The translations under genes were made by a program, and so were the position numbers. Shown here piece after piece: positions 42,954-52,310 of a DNA stretch of 64,000 nucleotides. The stretch spans positions 2,666,001-2,730,000 of the forward strand of contig NZ_CP108131.1 in the NCBI RefSeq assembly GCF_036203305.1, given 5' to 3'. How positions within the stretch are numbered: position 1 is the first letter of the stretch; every line of letters starts with the position of its first letter. Source of the stretch: Streptomyces sp. NBC_00190 (lineage in GTDB: Bacteria > Actinomycetota > Actinomycetes > Streptomycetales > Streptomycetaceae). The notes under the pieces were generated by a model that worked only from the letters and a program-made list of their open reading frames with translations, was not told the DNA's origin and did no database searches.

Positions 42954-43637
42954 GTGATGACCGACGAACGGCCGGCGCCGGCCGCACCGGTGGCGGCGGG
43001 CCTGCGCGAACGCAAGAAGCGGCGCACCCGGGACGCGCTGCTGCGCGCCGCCCTGCTGCTCTTCATCTCCCAGGGGTACGAGCGGACCACCGTCGACGAG
43101 ATCACCGACGCCGTGGACGTGTCGCAGCGGACCTTCTTCCGCTACTTCGCGAACAAGGAGGAGGTCGCCTTCGCCGTCCAGGACCTGGTCGAGTCGCACT
43201 TCTTCGCCGAGCTGCAGGCCCGGCCGCCCTCCGAGGGCCCCTTCGCGGCGATGCGGGGCGCGGTGCTCGCCGCCTGGGACACCGTCGAGGAGGCCATCTC
43301 CGAGGTGGTCCCCGTCGACCTCTACATGCGCAGCTACCAGCTGATCGAGTCCACCCCGGCCCTCCTCGCCGTGCACCTGCGTCGCTCCACCGAGTTGGAG
43401 GAGCGGATCGCCCGGCTGATCGCCGCCCGCGAGGGACTGGACGTGGACGCCGATCCCCGGCCGCGGGTGGCCGTCGCCGCGTTCTCGGGTGTGATGCGAG
43501 TCACGGGCCGGCTGTGGGGGCAGGGCGAGGACACCAGCGTGGCCGCGATCCGGCGGATGACCGAGGCGTACCTGGACCAGATCGGCCCCGCCCTGGCTGC
43601 GGATTGGCGCCGTACGCCCGCCACGGGCCGGGACTGA
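42954..43637 (+). CDS. TetR family transcriptional regulator
   Basis: A 227-residue regulator. GTG 42954 and ATG 42957 both fit the AAGGAG upstream. The HTH is LRERKKRRTRDALLRAALLL..., TTVDEITDAVDVSQRTFFRYFANKEEV in two parts (about 18-70). The ligand domain is helical with FSGVMRVTGRLW. It probably represses the divergent DHA2 exporter and itself until a drug-like ligand binds. Confidence 0.9.
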   Translation: MMTDERPAPAAPVAAGLRERKKRRTRDALLRAALLLFISQGYERTTVDEITDAVDVSQRTFFRYFANKEEVAFAVQDLVESHFFAELQARPPSEGPFAAMRGAVLAAWDTVEEAISEVVPVDLYMRSYQLIESTPALLAVHLRRSTELEERIARLIAAREGLDVDADPRPRVAVAAFSGVMRVTGRLWGQGEDTSVAAIRRMTEAYLDQIGPALAADWRRTPATGRD

Positions 43638-43756
43638 CCGGCGCTGCCGGGGCCTGCCGGGCAGCAGGGTGACCGGAGTTGTGGAGCGACCCGGTGGGCC
43701 GTGAGTCCCGTCACCCGGGGCGCCGTGGCCGGAAGGCGTCTCCTACGCTGGTCGCA

Positions 43757-44992
43757 GTGAAACTGTCAGGCCTTGCCCACCCCACCGCCCCCGGCGCCGA
43801 CCCGCGCCCCGCCGCCCTGCGCACCCTGCTCGCGCTCGCGGTGGTCTTCGTCCTGCTGGCGACCACCGGCTGGACGGCCGTGCACCGCCCCGAGGGCGGC
43901 ACCCCGCTGCGGGCCGCGAGCCTCGCCTCCTGGGCCGCGGCCCGGGTCGACGGCCGCCCGGTACCGCCCGCGGATGCCCCCGTACGGACGGTGGCCCGCT
44001 TCTTCGCCGGGCTCGACGACGCCCAGCGGGCCCGGCTCGCCGACGGCTACCCCTTCGTCGTGGGCAATCTCGGCGGGGTCCCCGCCGACACCCGCTACCG
44101 GGCCAACCGGATCGGCCTGGAGCAGGCTGTCCAGGTCGAGGAAGCCCGCGGCCGCGACGTCGCCCTGACCCCGGCCGACCGCGCCACGGCAGTCCGCCGC
44201 TCCCACCGCTTCGCCTCGCTCGCCGAGCCCCGCCGGCAGATCCTCACCTTCGACCCCACCGGCGACGGCCTCGTCGCCGAGGTCTTCGGCGACCTCGACG
44301 AGGCCCGCCGCGTCTCGGTGATCGTCCCCGGCGTCGACACCGACGCGCTCACCTTCGAGCGCACCCAGCGCCGTTTCACCGCCCCGGTCGGCATGGCCGA
44401 GTCCCTGTACCAGGCCCAGCGCGCGGCCGCGCCGGACAGCCGGACCGCGGTCATCGCCTGGGCCGGCTACACCGCTCCCACCGGGGTCGGCATGGACGCC
44501 GCCACCGGCCGGATGGCCGTCGACGGCGCCGCCCGGCTCAGGGCGCTGACCATGGCCCTGCCCGGGGACTCCCGCGTGGCGCTGTTCTGCCACAGCTACG
44601 GATCGGTGGTGTGCGGCGTCGCCGCGCACGAACTGCCCGCCCGCGTGACGGACGTCGTCGTGGCGGGCAGCCCCGGGATGCGCGCGGAGAACGTTGCCGG
44701 ACTGCACACCTCGGCCCGGGTCTGGGCCACGCGGGACGAGGGCGACTGGATCGCGGACGTGCCGCACCTGGAGGTCGGCGGGCTGGGCCACGGTGCCGAT
44801 CCGGTGTCCCCGGCGTTCGGCGCGCGGCTGCTGTCCTCGGCGACGGCCAAGAATCACACCGGCTATTTCACGCCAGGGACCGACTCGGTGGACAACTTCG
44901 CCAAAATCGGAACCGGCGCGTTCGCCTCCGTGGTCTGCGCGACCGGCGACGACGCGTGCCGCCGTGGAACTTCCGGAACAGAGACGGACTGA
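43757..44992 (+). CDS. Alpha/beta hydrolase (DUF1023 type)
   Basis: A 411-residue protein from GTG 43757 with an N-terminal signal anchor (TLLALAVVFVLLATTGWTAV). The catalytic half shows VSVIVPGVDTDALTFER and the nucleophile elbow FCHSYGSVVCG. His candidates are in GLGHGADPVSPAFG and NHTGYF. DUF1023 hydrolases are actinobacterial and their substrates are unknown; the anchor places this one outside the membrane. Two C-terminal Cys (VVCATGDDAC) could pair. Confidence 0.85.
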   Translation: MKLSGLAHPTAPGADPRPAALRTLLALAVVFVLLATTGWTAVHRPEGGTPLRAASLASWAAARVDGRPVPPADAPVRTVARFFAGLDDAQRARLADGYPFVVGNLGGVPADTRYRANRIGLEQAVQVEEARGRDVALTPADRATAVRRSHRFASLAEPRRQILTFDPTGDGLVAEVFGDLDEARRVSVIVPGVDTDALTFERTQRRFTAPVGMAESLYQAQRAAAPDSRTAVIAWAGYTAPTGVGMDAATGRMAVDGAARLRALTMALPGDSRVALFCHSYGSVVCGVAAHELPARVTDVVVAGSPGMRAENVAGLHTSARVWATRDEGDWIADVPHLEVGGLGHGADPVSPAFGARLLSSATAKNHTGYFTPGTDSVDNFAKIGTGAFASVVCATGDDACRRGTSGTETD

Positions 44993-45067
44993 CGCGCGTA
45001 GAGGAGCGGAAATCGGCCCTCGCGCCGAGGGGGACGTGCGGGGACCTCTCCCCTTACCATGTGCCGC

Positions 45068-45910
45068 ATGGGTGACGTACTGGCCGGAAACCATGCCGTC
45101 TGGGAGTTCGACTCGGACTCGGTGCTCATCCGCTTCGCACGGGGGATAAGGACGCCGAGACTCTTTCACGCCCTCGGCTCGCGCCGGATCCCCGTGGAAG
45201 CGGTGTCCGGGGTGACCGTGACCGCCGGGAAGCGGGACACGGTGGTGCTGCGCGCCCGCCCTCGGCCGGGCGCCGATCCACTGATGGAGGCCGCGGCCGG
45301 GCAGCTGAAGGAGTCCTGCGACCCGTACCGGCTCGTGCTGCCGGGCGAGCGGGCCCCGCGCGCCGCCGCCTTCGCCGAAGCCCTGCGCCTGCGGCTCGGG
45401 CCGGACGCCGCCGAGCCGGCCGACCGCTTCCTGGTCGACGTACCCGGCCCGCCGCGGCACCTGAAGGCGTACGACGCGCGGGTGGGCTTCGACGGCTCGG
45501 CGGTCGCCTTCCACTGGTCCCGTACGGGCGCCACCTCCACCAAGTGGAAGGCGGGCGACCAGCGTTACCCCCTCTCGGCCGTGACCGGCGTGGAGTGGAG
45601 GTCCCCGGACGGATCCGGCGGGCACCTGCGGCTGCTGCTGCGGGAGCGGGACACCGCCGCCGACCCCCGGCCGGACCACGACCTCGCGGCCGCCGTCTTC
45701 GGCGTGGGGTACGGGGCGGCGCACGAGTCGCTGCCGTTCGCCGCGGCGGTCCTCGCCGCCGTGCGGGGCCGCGCCGCGGTGTCCGCGGTCCCCCGGGCCC
45801 GCTCCGGCGACGACCGTCTGCGGCACCTGAGCGAGCTGTACTCGGAGGGGCTGCTCACGGACGCCGAGTACACGGCACTGCGGGATCGTTTCGCCGCCGA
45901 TTCCCGGTAG
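45068..45910 (+). CDS. DUF4429 domain protein with SHOCT-like tail
   Basis: A 280-residue cytoplasmic protein; the ATG at 45068 (MGDVLAGNHAVWEFD) is preferred to the ATG nine bases earlier. Two PH-like beta modules (7-110 and 135-230) each begin G-x-x-A-x-x-F/W. The C-terminus LRHLSELYSEGLLTDAEYTAL is a SHOCT-type short helix pair. Proteins of this sort are thought to bind ligands at membranes or other proteins; function unknown. Confidence 0.8.
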   Translation: MGDVLAGNHAVWEFDSDSVLIRFARGIRTPRLFHALGSRRIPVEAVSGVTVTAGKRDTVVLRARPRPGADPLMEAAAGQLKESCDPYRLVLPGERAPRAAAFAEALRLRLGPDAAEPADRFLVDVPGPPRHLKAYDARVGFDGSAVAFHWSRTGATSTKWKAGDQRYPLSAVTGVEWRSPDGSGGHLRLLLRERDTAADPRPDHDLAAAVFGVGYGAAHESLPFAAAVLAAVRGRAAVSAVPRARSGDDRLRHLSELYSEGLLTDAEYTALRDRFAADSR

Positions 45911-45925
45911 GCCGGGCCAGGGCGG

Positions 45926-46951
45926 TCAGGCTTCGCGGGCCGCCGAGGTGAAGGTCATGTCCGGGTAGCGGTCGCCCGCGACCTGCGAGGCGATCGGCTC
46001 CAGCAGGGCCAGTTCCGCGTCCGACAGGGTGATCCGGGCCGCCGCGACGTTCTCGCGGACGCGGACCGCCTTGCGGGTGCCCGGGATCGGGACGACGGTC
46101 AGCCCGTGCACCCGCGCCCGCTGCTGCACCCAGGCCAGGGCGATCTGCGCCGGGCTCGCCCCGCGCGCCTCGGCGATCGCCCGGACCGGTGCCAGCAGAG
46201 CCGCGTTGGCCTGCGCGTTGTCACCGGAGAACCGCGGCTGGTGGCGCCGGAAGTCGTCCTGCGACAGCTCCACGGACGCGTCCGCGAAGGCCCCGGTCAA
46301 GAAGCCCCGGCCCAGCGGCGAATACGGCACGAAGGCCACGCCCAGCTCGGCCGCCGCACCCACCGCGCTGCGCTCCACGTCCCTGCTGAACAGCGACCAC
46401 TCCGACTGCAGCGCCGCGATCGGGTGCACGGCGTGCGCCTCGCGCAGTTCCGCGCCGGTGACCTCGCTGAGCCCGAGGTGGCGCACCTTCCCCTCCCGCA
46501 CCAGCTCCGCCATGGCGCCCACCGACTCGGCGAACGGCACGGCCGGGTCGCGCCGGTGCATGTAGTAGAGGTCGATGACGTCCACACCGAGCCGGCGCAG
46601 GCTGTCCTCCACCGCCCGGCGGATGTACGGGCGGTCGTTGCGCACGCCCCGGTAGTGCGGGTCGTCGCTCCGCTCTATGGCGAACTTCGTCGCCAGGGTG
46701 ATCTCGTCCCGGTGCGCGGCCACGAACGGAGCGAGGAACTCCTCGTTCCGGCCCTGCCCGTAGGTGTCCGCGGTGTCGAAGAGGGTGACCCCGGCGGCCA
46801 GCGCCGCGTCGAGGGTCTCGCGGGCCGCCACCTCGTCGGTGTCCCCGTAGAACTCGCTCATGCCCATGCAGCCGAGGCCCTGGACGCCGACCAGCGGGCC
46901 GCCCTTGCCGAGTTCGGCCTGCGCGAGGGTGGTGCCGTCGTACTCCGTCAT
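45926..46951 (-). CDS. Aldo/keto reductase
   Basis: A 341-residue NADPH-dependent oxidoreductase. The catalytic tetrad is visible: Asp and Tyr in LFDTADTYGQGRNEE, Lys in LATKFAI, His in DLYYMHRRDP. The NADPH pocket is in VPIPGTRKAVRVREN. It belongs to the YakC/AKR13-like class of broad aldehyde and ketone reductases. The ATG overlaps the stop of the upstream MerR gene (ATGA), so the regulator and enzyme are co-translated. Confidence 0.92.
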   Translation of the reverse strand: MTEYDGTTLAQAELGKGGPLVGVQGLGCMGMSEFYGDTDEVAARETLDAALAAGVTLFDTADTYGQGRNEEFLAPFVAAHRDEITLATKFAIERSDDPHYRGVRNDRPYIRRAVEDSLRRLGVDVIDLYYMHRRDPAVPFAESVGAMAELVREGKVRHLGLSEVTGAELREAHAVHPIAALQSEWSLFSRDVERSAVGAAAELGVAFVPYSPLGRGFLTGAFADASVELSQDDFRRHQPRFSGDNAQANAALLAPVRAIAEARGASPAQIALAWVQQRARVHGLTVVPIPGTRKAVRVRENVAAARITLSDAELALLEPIASQVAGDRYPDMTFTSAAREA

Positions 46952-47346
46952 GACTGTGCCTTCCCCGCGATCTCTTTCATCGCATAAAGATCGATCTTGT
47001 AGTCCAGTACGGCCAGCGCGTCCGTCAGCTCCGACAGCCTCGCCCGCACGTCGCGCCGCGTCCGCTCCAGCAGCTCGCGGCGCTCGTCGACCGTGTGCTC
47101 GCCCTCGCGCACCAGTTCGGCGTAGCGGACCATGTCCGCCACCGACATCCCGGTGGCGCGCAGCTTGCCGACGAAGGCCAGCCAGTTCAGGTCCCCGTCG
47201 CTGAAGCGCCGCTGTCCCGAGTGGGAGCGGTCCACGTGCGGCATCAGGCCGATCCGCTCGTACCAGCGCAGCGTGTGCTGGGTCAGCCCGGTCCGGGCCT
47301 CGACCTCGCTGATCGTGTACCGCGTCTGCATCAGGCTCTGGTCCAT
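46948..47346 (-). CDS. MerR family transcriptional regulator
   Basis: A 132-residue regulator: N-terminal winged helix YTISEVEARTGLTQHTLRWYERIGL, then the dimerisation helix (TVDERRELLERTRRDVRARL). No Cys metal site is present, so it probably senses an organic compound. It is the first gene of an operon with the aldo/keto reductase and is autoregulated through the operator just upstream. The ATG at 47346 is chosen; the frame extends upstream without MerR similarity. Confidence 0.9.
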   Translation of the reverse strand: MDQSLMQTRYTISEVEARTGLTQHTLRWYERIGLMPHVDRSHSGQRRFSDGDLNWLAFVGKLRATGMSVADMVRYAELVREGEHTVDERRELLERTRRDVRARLSELTDALAVLDYKIDLYAMKEIAGKAQS

Positions 47347-47364
47347 GGCCTCCACGCTAAAACC

Positions 47365-47381
47365 CTTGAGCGCACTCCAAG
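47365..47381. promoter_or_regulatory. MerR-type operator
   Basis: CTTGAGCGCACTCCAAG is a 17-bp imperfect dyad. The minus strand reads CTTGGAGTGCGCTCAAG, the form typical of MerR/SoxR promoters with a long spacer. It lies 18 bases before the merR start and also 17 bases before the divergent serine hydrolase start. Confidence 0.6.
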
Positions 47382-47398
47382 CAAGTAGGCTCGGCCGC

Positions 47399-48244
47399 AT
47401 GGAGAGCTTGGAGGCCGTGAACAGCATGGAAAGCCTGCGGATCATCGAGAGCTGGCCGGTGCCGACCGCCGCGGCGGCCGCCGTACGCGCCGACGGGAGC
47501 CTGGCCGGTTCCCACGGGCCGGTCGACCACCGCTTCGCCCTGGCCTCGGTCACCAAGCCGCTCGCCGCGTACGCGGCCCTCGTCGCGTACGAGGAGGGTG
47601 CGATCGAGCTGGACGAGCCGGCCGGACCCGAGGGCTCGACGGTCCGTCACCTCCTCGCGCACACCAGCGGGCTGGCCTTCGACGAGCACCGGGTGACCGC
47701 CCCGCCCGGGCAGCGCCGGCTGTACTCGAACGCCGGTTTCGAGGTGCTCGGCGACCACATCACCAAGGCCACCGGCATCCCGTTCACCGAGTACGTGCAC
47801 CAGGCGGTGTTCGAGCCGCTGGGCATGACGGCGACCACCCTGGAGGGCTCGCCCGCCAAGGACGGCGTCTCGACCGTCCGCGACCTCGTGCGGTTCGCCG
47901 CCGAACTGCAGGCGCCCCGGCTGCTCGACGTCCGCACGGTCGCCGCGGCCACGTCCGTGGTCCACCCCGGCCTCAAGGGCGTCCTGCCGGGGTACGGGCA
48001 CCAGGCGCCCAACGACTGGGGGCTCGGCCTGGAGATCCGCGACGGCAAGTCCCCGCACTGGACGGGCGGCTCCTCCTCGCCGCGCACGTTCGGCCACTTC
48101 GGCCAGGCCGGCACCTTCCTGTGGGTGGACCCGGACGCGCGCGCCGCGTGCGTGGCCCTGACGGACCGCGCCTTCGGTCCGTGGGCCGTCGAGGCCTGGC
48201 CCCCGTTCACCGACGCGGTCCTGGCCGAGCTCGCCGCCCGCTAA
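47399..48244 (+). CDS. Beta-lactamase family serine hydrolase
   Basis: A 281-residue cytoplasmic protein of the class C beta-lactamase/DD-peptidase fold. The nucleophile motif is ASVTKPLAAY (S-x-x-K), the second motif LYSNAGFEVLG (Y-x-N), and the C-terminal motif HFGQAGTFLWVD stands in for the KTG strand (H-x-G). No signal peptide, so it is likely an esterase. ATG 47399 or ATG 47429 may be the start. Its promoter overlaps the MerR operator. Confidence 0.85.
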   Translation: MESLEAVNSMESLRIIESWPVPTAAAAAVRADGSLAGSHGPVDHRFALASVTKPLAAYAALVAYEEGAIELDEPAGPEGSTVRHLLAHTSGLAFDEHRVTAPPGQRRLYSNAGFEVLGDHITKATGIPFTEYVHQAVFEPLGMTATTLEGSPAKDGVSTVRDLVRFAAELQAPRLLDVRTVAAATSVVHPGLKGVLPGYGHQAPNDWGLGLEIRDGKSPHWTGGSSSPRTFGHFGQAGTFLWVDPDARAACVALTDRAFGPWAVEAWPPFTDAVLAELAAR

Positions 48245-48897
48245 GCGGGAAGCTCCCAGATCAGCAGCTCGCCCGGGGACCCGGCGACGATCTCCAGGTC
48301 CCGCTCGCCGGTGATCCGGACCGAGTCCCCCGGGCCGAGTTCCTCGCCGTCCAGGCGCAGGTCCCCGCGCACCACGTGCAGGTACACCCGGCCCGCCGCC
48401 GGTACGGGGACCCGCTCGCCCGCGCCCGGGCGCCGCACGTGCAGCACGGCGCCGGCCCCGGGCACCTCGCAGGGTGCGGCGTCGCTGACGTCCCGGATCA
48501 CCTCGTACGAGGGCTCCCCGCCCGCGGCGAGCGGCGCCAGCCACATCTGCACGAAGCGGAGCCGCCCGGTGCCGTCGTTGCGCTCCACGTGCCGCGCCCC
48601 GGATCCGGCGCTGAGCCGCTGTATGTCCCCCGGCCGGACCACGCCCTTCTCGCCGGTGCTGTCCTGATGGGTGAGCTCGCCTTCGACCACCCAGGTGACG
48701 ATCTCGGTGTGGCTGTGCGGGTGCTCGTCGAAGCCGGCGCCCGGGGCGAGGGTCTCCTCGTTGCAGGCCAGGACCGGTCCGAAGCGCAGGTTGTCCGGGT
48801 CGTAGAAGGACCCGAAGGAGAAGGCGTGCCGGGTCGTGATCCCGGCGGCCGGGTCCCCGCCCTCGTACCGGTCGGCGCCGCGGCGTACATCAATCAT
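48241..48897 (-). CDS. Pirin family protein
   Basis: A 218-residue bicupin. The N-terminal metal site is FDEHPHSHTEIVTWVVEG (His59, His61, His63 and Glu), followed by HQDSTGEKGVVRPGD and SAGSGARHVERN. The C-terminal cupin is degenerate. Pirin-like proteins include quercetin dioxygenases and redox-responsive regulators. The stop overlaps the serine hydrolase stop by four bases (convergent). Confidence 0.9.
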   Translation of the reverse strand: MIDVRRGADRYEGGDPAAGITTRHAFSFGSFYDPDNLRFGPVLACNEETLAPGAGFDEHPHSHTEIVTWVVEGELTHQDSTGEKGVVRPGDIQRLSAGSGARHVERNDGTGRLRFVQMWLAPLAAGGEPSYEVIRDVSDAAPCEVPGAGAVLHVRRPGAGERVPVPAAGRVYLHVVRGDLRLDGEELGPGDSVRITGERDLEIVAGSPGELLIWELPA

Positions 48898-48989
48898 GGG
48901 GGCCACCGTAGCCCCAGCCACGGGAGGGGGCCCGGCCCGGACACGGGACCGGACTCCGCACAGCGTTCCCGATAAGGCAGTCTTGTCCC

Positions 48990-50207
48990 GTGCCCCAACC
49001 CGAACGTGAGCATTCCCCCGCGACACACACCGCGCATCCCGCGCCCGTCCATCCGCATACCGCGACGCTGCGCCGACTGGAGAAGTCCTCCGGCCGGCTC
49101 GCCGCCAACGCGATCGCGCGGATGGACGAGACCCTGCCGTGGTACCGGGCGATGCCCCCGGAGAACCGGTCCTGGATCGGCCTGGTCGCACAGGCCGGTA
49201 TCGCCGCGTTCACGGAGTGGTTCCGGCACCCGGAGACCCCGCAGGCGATCTCCACCGACGTGTTCGGGACGGCTCCGCGCGAGCTGACCCGGGCGATCAC
49301 CCTGCGCCAGACCGTCGAGATGGTCCGCACCACGATCGAGGTCATGGAGGCCGCGATCGACGAGGTGGCGGCCCCGGGCGACGAGCAGATCCTGCGCGAG
49401 GCGCTGCTGGTGTACGCCCGGGAGATCGCCTTCGCGACGGCCCAGGTGTACGCGCAGGCCGCCGAGGCGCGCGGGGCGTGGGACGCGCGGCTGGAGTCGC
49501 TGGTCGTCAACGCGGTGCTGTCCGGCGAGGCCGACGAGGGCGCGCTGTCGCGGGCGGCGGCGCTGGGCTGGAACTCCCCGGAGCACGTGTGCGTGGTGCT
49601 GGGCACCGCGCCGGAGGGGGACAGCGAGCTGACGGTCGAAGCGATCCGGCGCGCAGCCCGCCACCACAAGCTCCAGGTCCTCACCGGTGTGCTCGGGGAC
49701 CGCCTGGTGGTCATCGCGGGCGGCAGCGACAACCCGATGCAGGTCGCGAAGTCGCTGATCGGACCGTTCGCGGCCGGCCCGGTGGTGGCCGGCCCGGTGG
49801 TGCCCGACCTGCTGAACGCGACGAAGTCGGCGCAGGCCGCCGCGGCCGGGCTGAAGGCCTGTACGGCGTGGCAGGACGCTCCGCGCCCGGTCCTGGCGGA
49901 CGATCTCCTGCCGGAGCGCGCGATCGCCTCGGATCCCTCCGCCCGGGAGCAGCTGGTGGAGGAGATCTACAGACCGCTTGAAGAAGCGGGCTCAGCTTTG
50001 CTTGAGACGCTGAGCGTGTACCTGGAGCAGGCGAGCAGCCTCGAAGGGGCTGCTCGGATGCTGTTCGTGCACCCCAACACGGTGCGCTACCGGCTGCGAC
50101 GTGTGACCGACGTCACCGGCTGGTCACCCTCTGATGTCCGTTCGGCGTTCACTCTGCGGATCGCCCTGATTCTCGGGCGTCTAGCCGACGGCGATCCTCA
50201 GTCCTAG
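48990..50207 (+). CDS. fasR: FasR-type activator of fatty-acid synthesis genes (PucR-HTH protein)
   Basis: A 405-residue protein. The N-terminal 170 residues are helical (RQTVEMVRTTIEVMEAAIDE), a GGDEF-like/CdaR middle follows, and the C-terminal PucR-type HTH is SLEGAARMLFVHPNTVRYRL followed by RRVTDVTGW. It lies 89 bases upstream of fabD in the same direction. In S. coelicolor the equivalent gene encodes FasR, an activator of the fabD-fabH-acpP-fabF operon; that function is transferred here on position and architecture. Start GTG 48990. Confidence 0.9.
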   Translation: MPQPEREHSPATHTAHPAPVHPHTATLRRLEKSSGRLAANAIARMDETLPWYRAMPPENRSWIGLVAQAGIAAFTEWFRHPETPQAISTDVFGTAPRELTRAITLRQTVEMVRTTIEVMEAAIDEVAAPGDEQILREALLVYAREIAFATAQVYAQAAEARGAWDARLESLVVNAVLSGEADEGALSRAAALGWNSPEHVCVVLGTAPEGDSELTVEAIRRAARHHKLQVLTGVLGDRLVVIAGGSDNPMQVAKSLIGPFAAGPVVAGPVVPDLLNATKSAQAAAAGLKACTAWQDAPRPVLADDLLPERAIASDPSAREQLVEEIYRPLEEAGSALLETLSVYLEQASSLEGAARMLFVHPNTVRYRLRRVTDVTGWSPSDVRSAFTLRIALILGRLADGDPQS

Positions 50208-50296
50208 ACTTTTGTCGGACATCAACAATTACCCCGACGGTTCTTGGTCCCTGTCCCCACGGGCGGCAGGGTCCATCCACAAGAGAGAGTGTGAGG
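50208..50296 (+). promoter_or_regulatory. fab operon promoter and presumed FasR target region
   Basis: An 89-base gap between fasR and fabD containing a TTGTCGG-like element and an interrupted inverted repeat CCCTG...CAGGG (50251-50273). FasR binding is known for this position in S. coelicolor; no exact box is assigned. Confidence 0.4.
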
Positions 50297-51229
50297 GTGC
50301 TCGTACTCGTCGCTCCCGGCCAAGGCGCTCAGACGCCCGGCTTCCTGACTCCCTGGCTCGACCTTCCCGGTGCCGCTGACCGCGTCGCCGCATGGTCGGA
50401 CGCCATCGGGCTCGACCTTGCCCACTACGGCACGAAGGCCGACGCGGACGAGATCCGCGACACGGCCGTGGCCCAGCCGCTGCTGGTCGCCGCGGGTCTG
50501 CTGTCCGCCGACGCACTGGCCACTTCCCATGGACACGGCCGTTCGGCCTTCGGCGCCGTCGCCGGCCACAGCGTCGGCGAGATCACCGCCGCCGCGTACG
50601 CCGGTGTGCTCGACCACGCCGACGCGCTGTCGTTCGTCCGTACCCGCGGTCTGGGCATGGCCGAGGCCGCCGCTGTCACCGAGACCGGCATGGCAGCGGT
50701 CCTCGGCGGCGATCGTGACGTGGTCGTCGCACACCTGGAGAAGCTGGGTCTGACACCCGCCAACATCAACGGCGCGGGCCAGATCGTGGCCGCCGGCACC
50801 ATGGAGCAGATCGCTGCCCTGGAGGCCGACAAGCCCGAAGGCTCCATGAAGGTCGTCGCCCTCAAGGTCGCGGGCGCCTTCCACACGCACCACATGGCCC
50901 CCGCGGTCGCCACGCTGGAGAAGGCCGCCGAGGCCCTCTCCCCGGCGGACCCGGCGCTGAAGTACGTCTCGAACAAGGACGGCCTCGTCGTCACCACGGG
51001 CGCCGACGTCGTCGCCCGCCTGGTCGGCCAGGTCGCGAACCCGGTCCGCTGGGACCTGTGCATGGAGACGTTCGCGGAGCTGGGTGTCACGGGGATCATC
51101 GAGCTGTGCCCCGGCGGCACTCTGACGGGTCTGGCCAAGCGCGCGCTGAAGGGCGTACCGAGCGTGGCCCTGAAGACCCCGGACGATCTCGACAAGGCCG
51201 CGGCGCTCGTCGCCGAGCAGACGGCCTGA
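50297..51229 (+). CDS. fabD: Malonyl-CoA:ACP S-malonyltransferase
   Basis: A 310-residue enzyme from GTG 50297, which has GAGAGAG at the right distance; GTG 50291 is an alternative. The oxyanion motif APGQGAQTPGF opens the protein, the nucleophile is S92 in AGHSVGEITAAAYAG, and the catalytic His is in AGAFHTHHMAPA. It loads malonate on ACP for chain elongation. First gene of the fabD-fabH-acpP-fabF cluster, with short gaps that imply one transcript. Confidence 0.95.
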   Translation: MLVLVAPGQGAQTPGFLTPWLDLPGAADRVAAWSDAIGLDLAHYGTKADADEIRDTAVAQPLLVAAGLLSADALATSHGHGRSAFGAVAGHSVGEITAAAYAGVLDHADALSFVRTRGLGMAEAAAVTETGMAAVLGGDRDVVVAHLEKLGLTPANINGAGQIVAAGTMEQIAALEADKPEGSMKVVALKVAGAFHTHHMAPAVATLEKAAEALSPADPALKYVSNKDGLVVTTGADVVARLVGQVANPVRWDLCMETFAELGVTGIIELCPGGTLTGLAKRALKGVPSVALKTPDDLDKAAALVAEQTA

Positions 51230-51248
51230 GAGAAGGAGCCCACACAGC

Positions 51249-52253
51249 ATGTCCAAGATCAAGCCGGCCAAGGGCTCCCCGTACGCCCGCATCCTCGGTG
51301 TCGGCGGCTACCGCCCGACCCGTGTGGTGCCCAACGAGGTCATCCTCGAGACGATCGACTCGTCCGACGAGTGGATCCGCTCCCGCTCGGGCATCGCGAC
51401 CCGGCACTGGGCCTCGCCCCAGGAGACCGTCGCCGCGATGTCGGTGGAGGCCTCGGGGAAGGCACTGGCCGACGCCGGTGTCTCCCCCGAGCAGATCGGT
51501 GCCGTGATCGTCTCGACGGTCTCGCACTTCAAGCAGACCCCGGCCGTCGCGACCGAGATCGCGCACCGGATCGGCGCGGTCAAGCCCGCCGCCTTCGACA
51601 TCTCCGCGGGCTGTGCCGGCTTCGGCTACGGCCTGACCCTGGCCAAGGGCATGGTGGTGGAGGGGTCGGCGGAGTACGTGCTCGTCATCGGCGTGGAGCG
51701 GCTCTCGGACCTGACCGACCTTGAGGACCGCGCGACGGCCTTCCTGTTCGGTGACGGCGCCGGCGCCGTGGTCGTCGGCCCCTCGGACGAGGCGGCCATC
51801 GGCCCCACGGTGTGGGGTTCGGAGGGCGACAAGTCCGAGACCATCAAGCAGACCGTGCCGTGGGACGAGTACCGGAGCAAGGACAGCGCCGAGAAGTTCC
51901 CGGCCATCACGCAGGAGGGTCAGGCGGTGTTCCGCTGGGCCGTCTTCGAGATGGCCAAGGTGGCCCAGCAGGCTCTCGACGCCGCCGGGATCACCGCCGA
52001 CGACCTGGACGTCTTCATTCCGCACCAGGCAAACATGCGGATCATCGACTCGATGGTGAAGACTCTGAAGCTGCCGGAGCACGTCACGGTCGCCCGTGAC
52101 GTGGAGACGACCGGCAACACCTCGGCCGCCTCGATCCCGCTCGCTATGGAGCGGCTCCTGGCGACCGGAGCGGCGAAGAGCGGCGACACCGCGCTCGTCA
52201 TCGGCTTCGGGGCGGGACTCGTCTACGCCGCGACGGTCGTTACTCTCCCCTAG
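51249..52253 (+). CDS. fabH: Beta-ketoacyl-ACP synthase III
   Basis: A 334-residue condensing enzyme that starts fatty-acid chains from acyl-CoA and malonyl-ACP. The nucleophile Cys122 is in DISAGCAGFGYG, His near 258 in FIPHQANMRI, and Asn near 288 in TTGNTSAAS. GAGAAGGAG is upstream of ATG 51249, 19 bases after fabD. In Streptomyces the enzyme prefers branched primers. Confidence 0.95.
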   Translation: MSKIKPAKGSPYARILGVGGYRPTRVVPNEVILETIDSSDEWIRSRSGIATRHWASPQETVAAMSVEASGKALADAGVSPEQIGAVIVSTVSHFKQTPAVATEIAHRIGAVKPAAFDISAGCAGFGYGLTLAKGMVVEGSAEYVLVIGVERLSDLTDLEDRATAFLFGDGAGAVVVGPSDEAAIGPTVWGSEGDKSETIKQTVPWDEYRSKDSAEKFPAITQEGQAVFRWAVFEMAKVAQQALDAAGITADDLDVFIPHQANMRIIDSMVKTLKLPEHVTVARDVETTGNTSAASIPLAMERLLATGAAKSGDTALVIGFGAGLVYAATVVTLP

Positions 52254-52310
52254 GACCGGGAACCACATTCCGGTCCTGCTTTACCCCGTTACCCAGAGAA
52301 GGAGCGCCAC

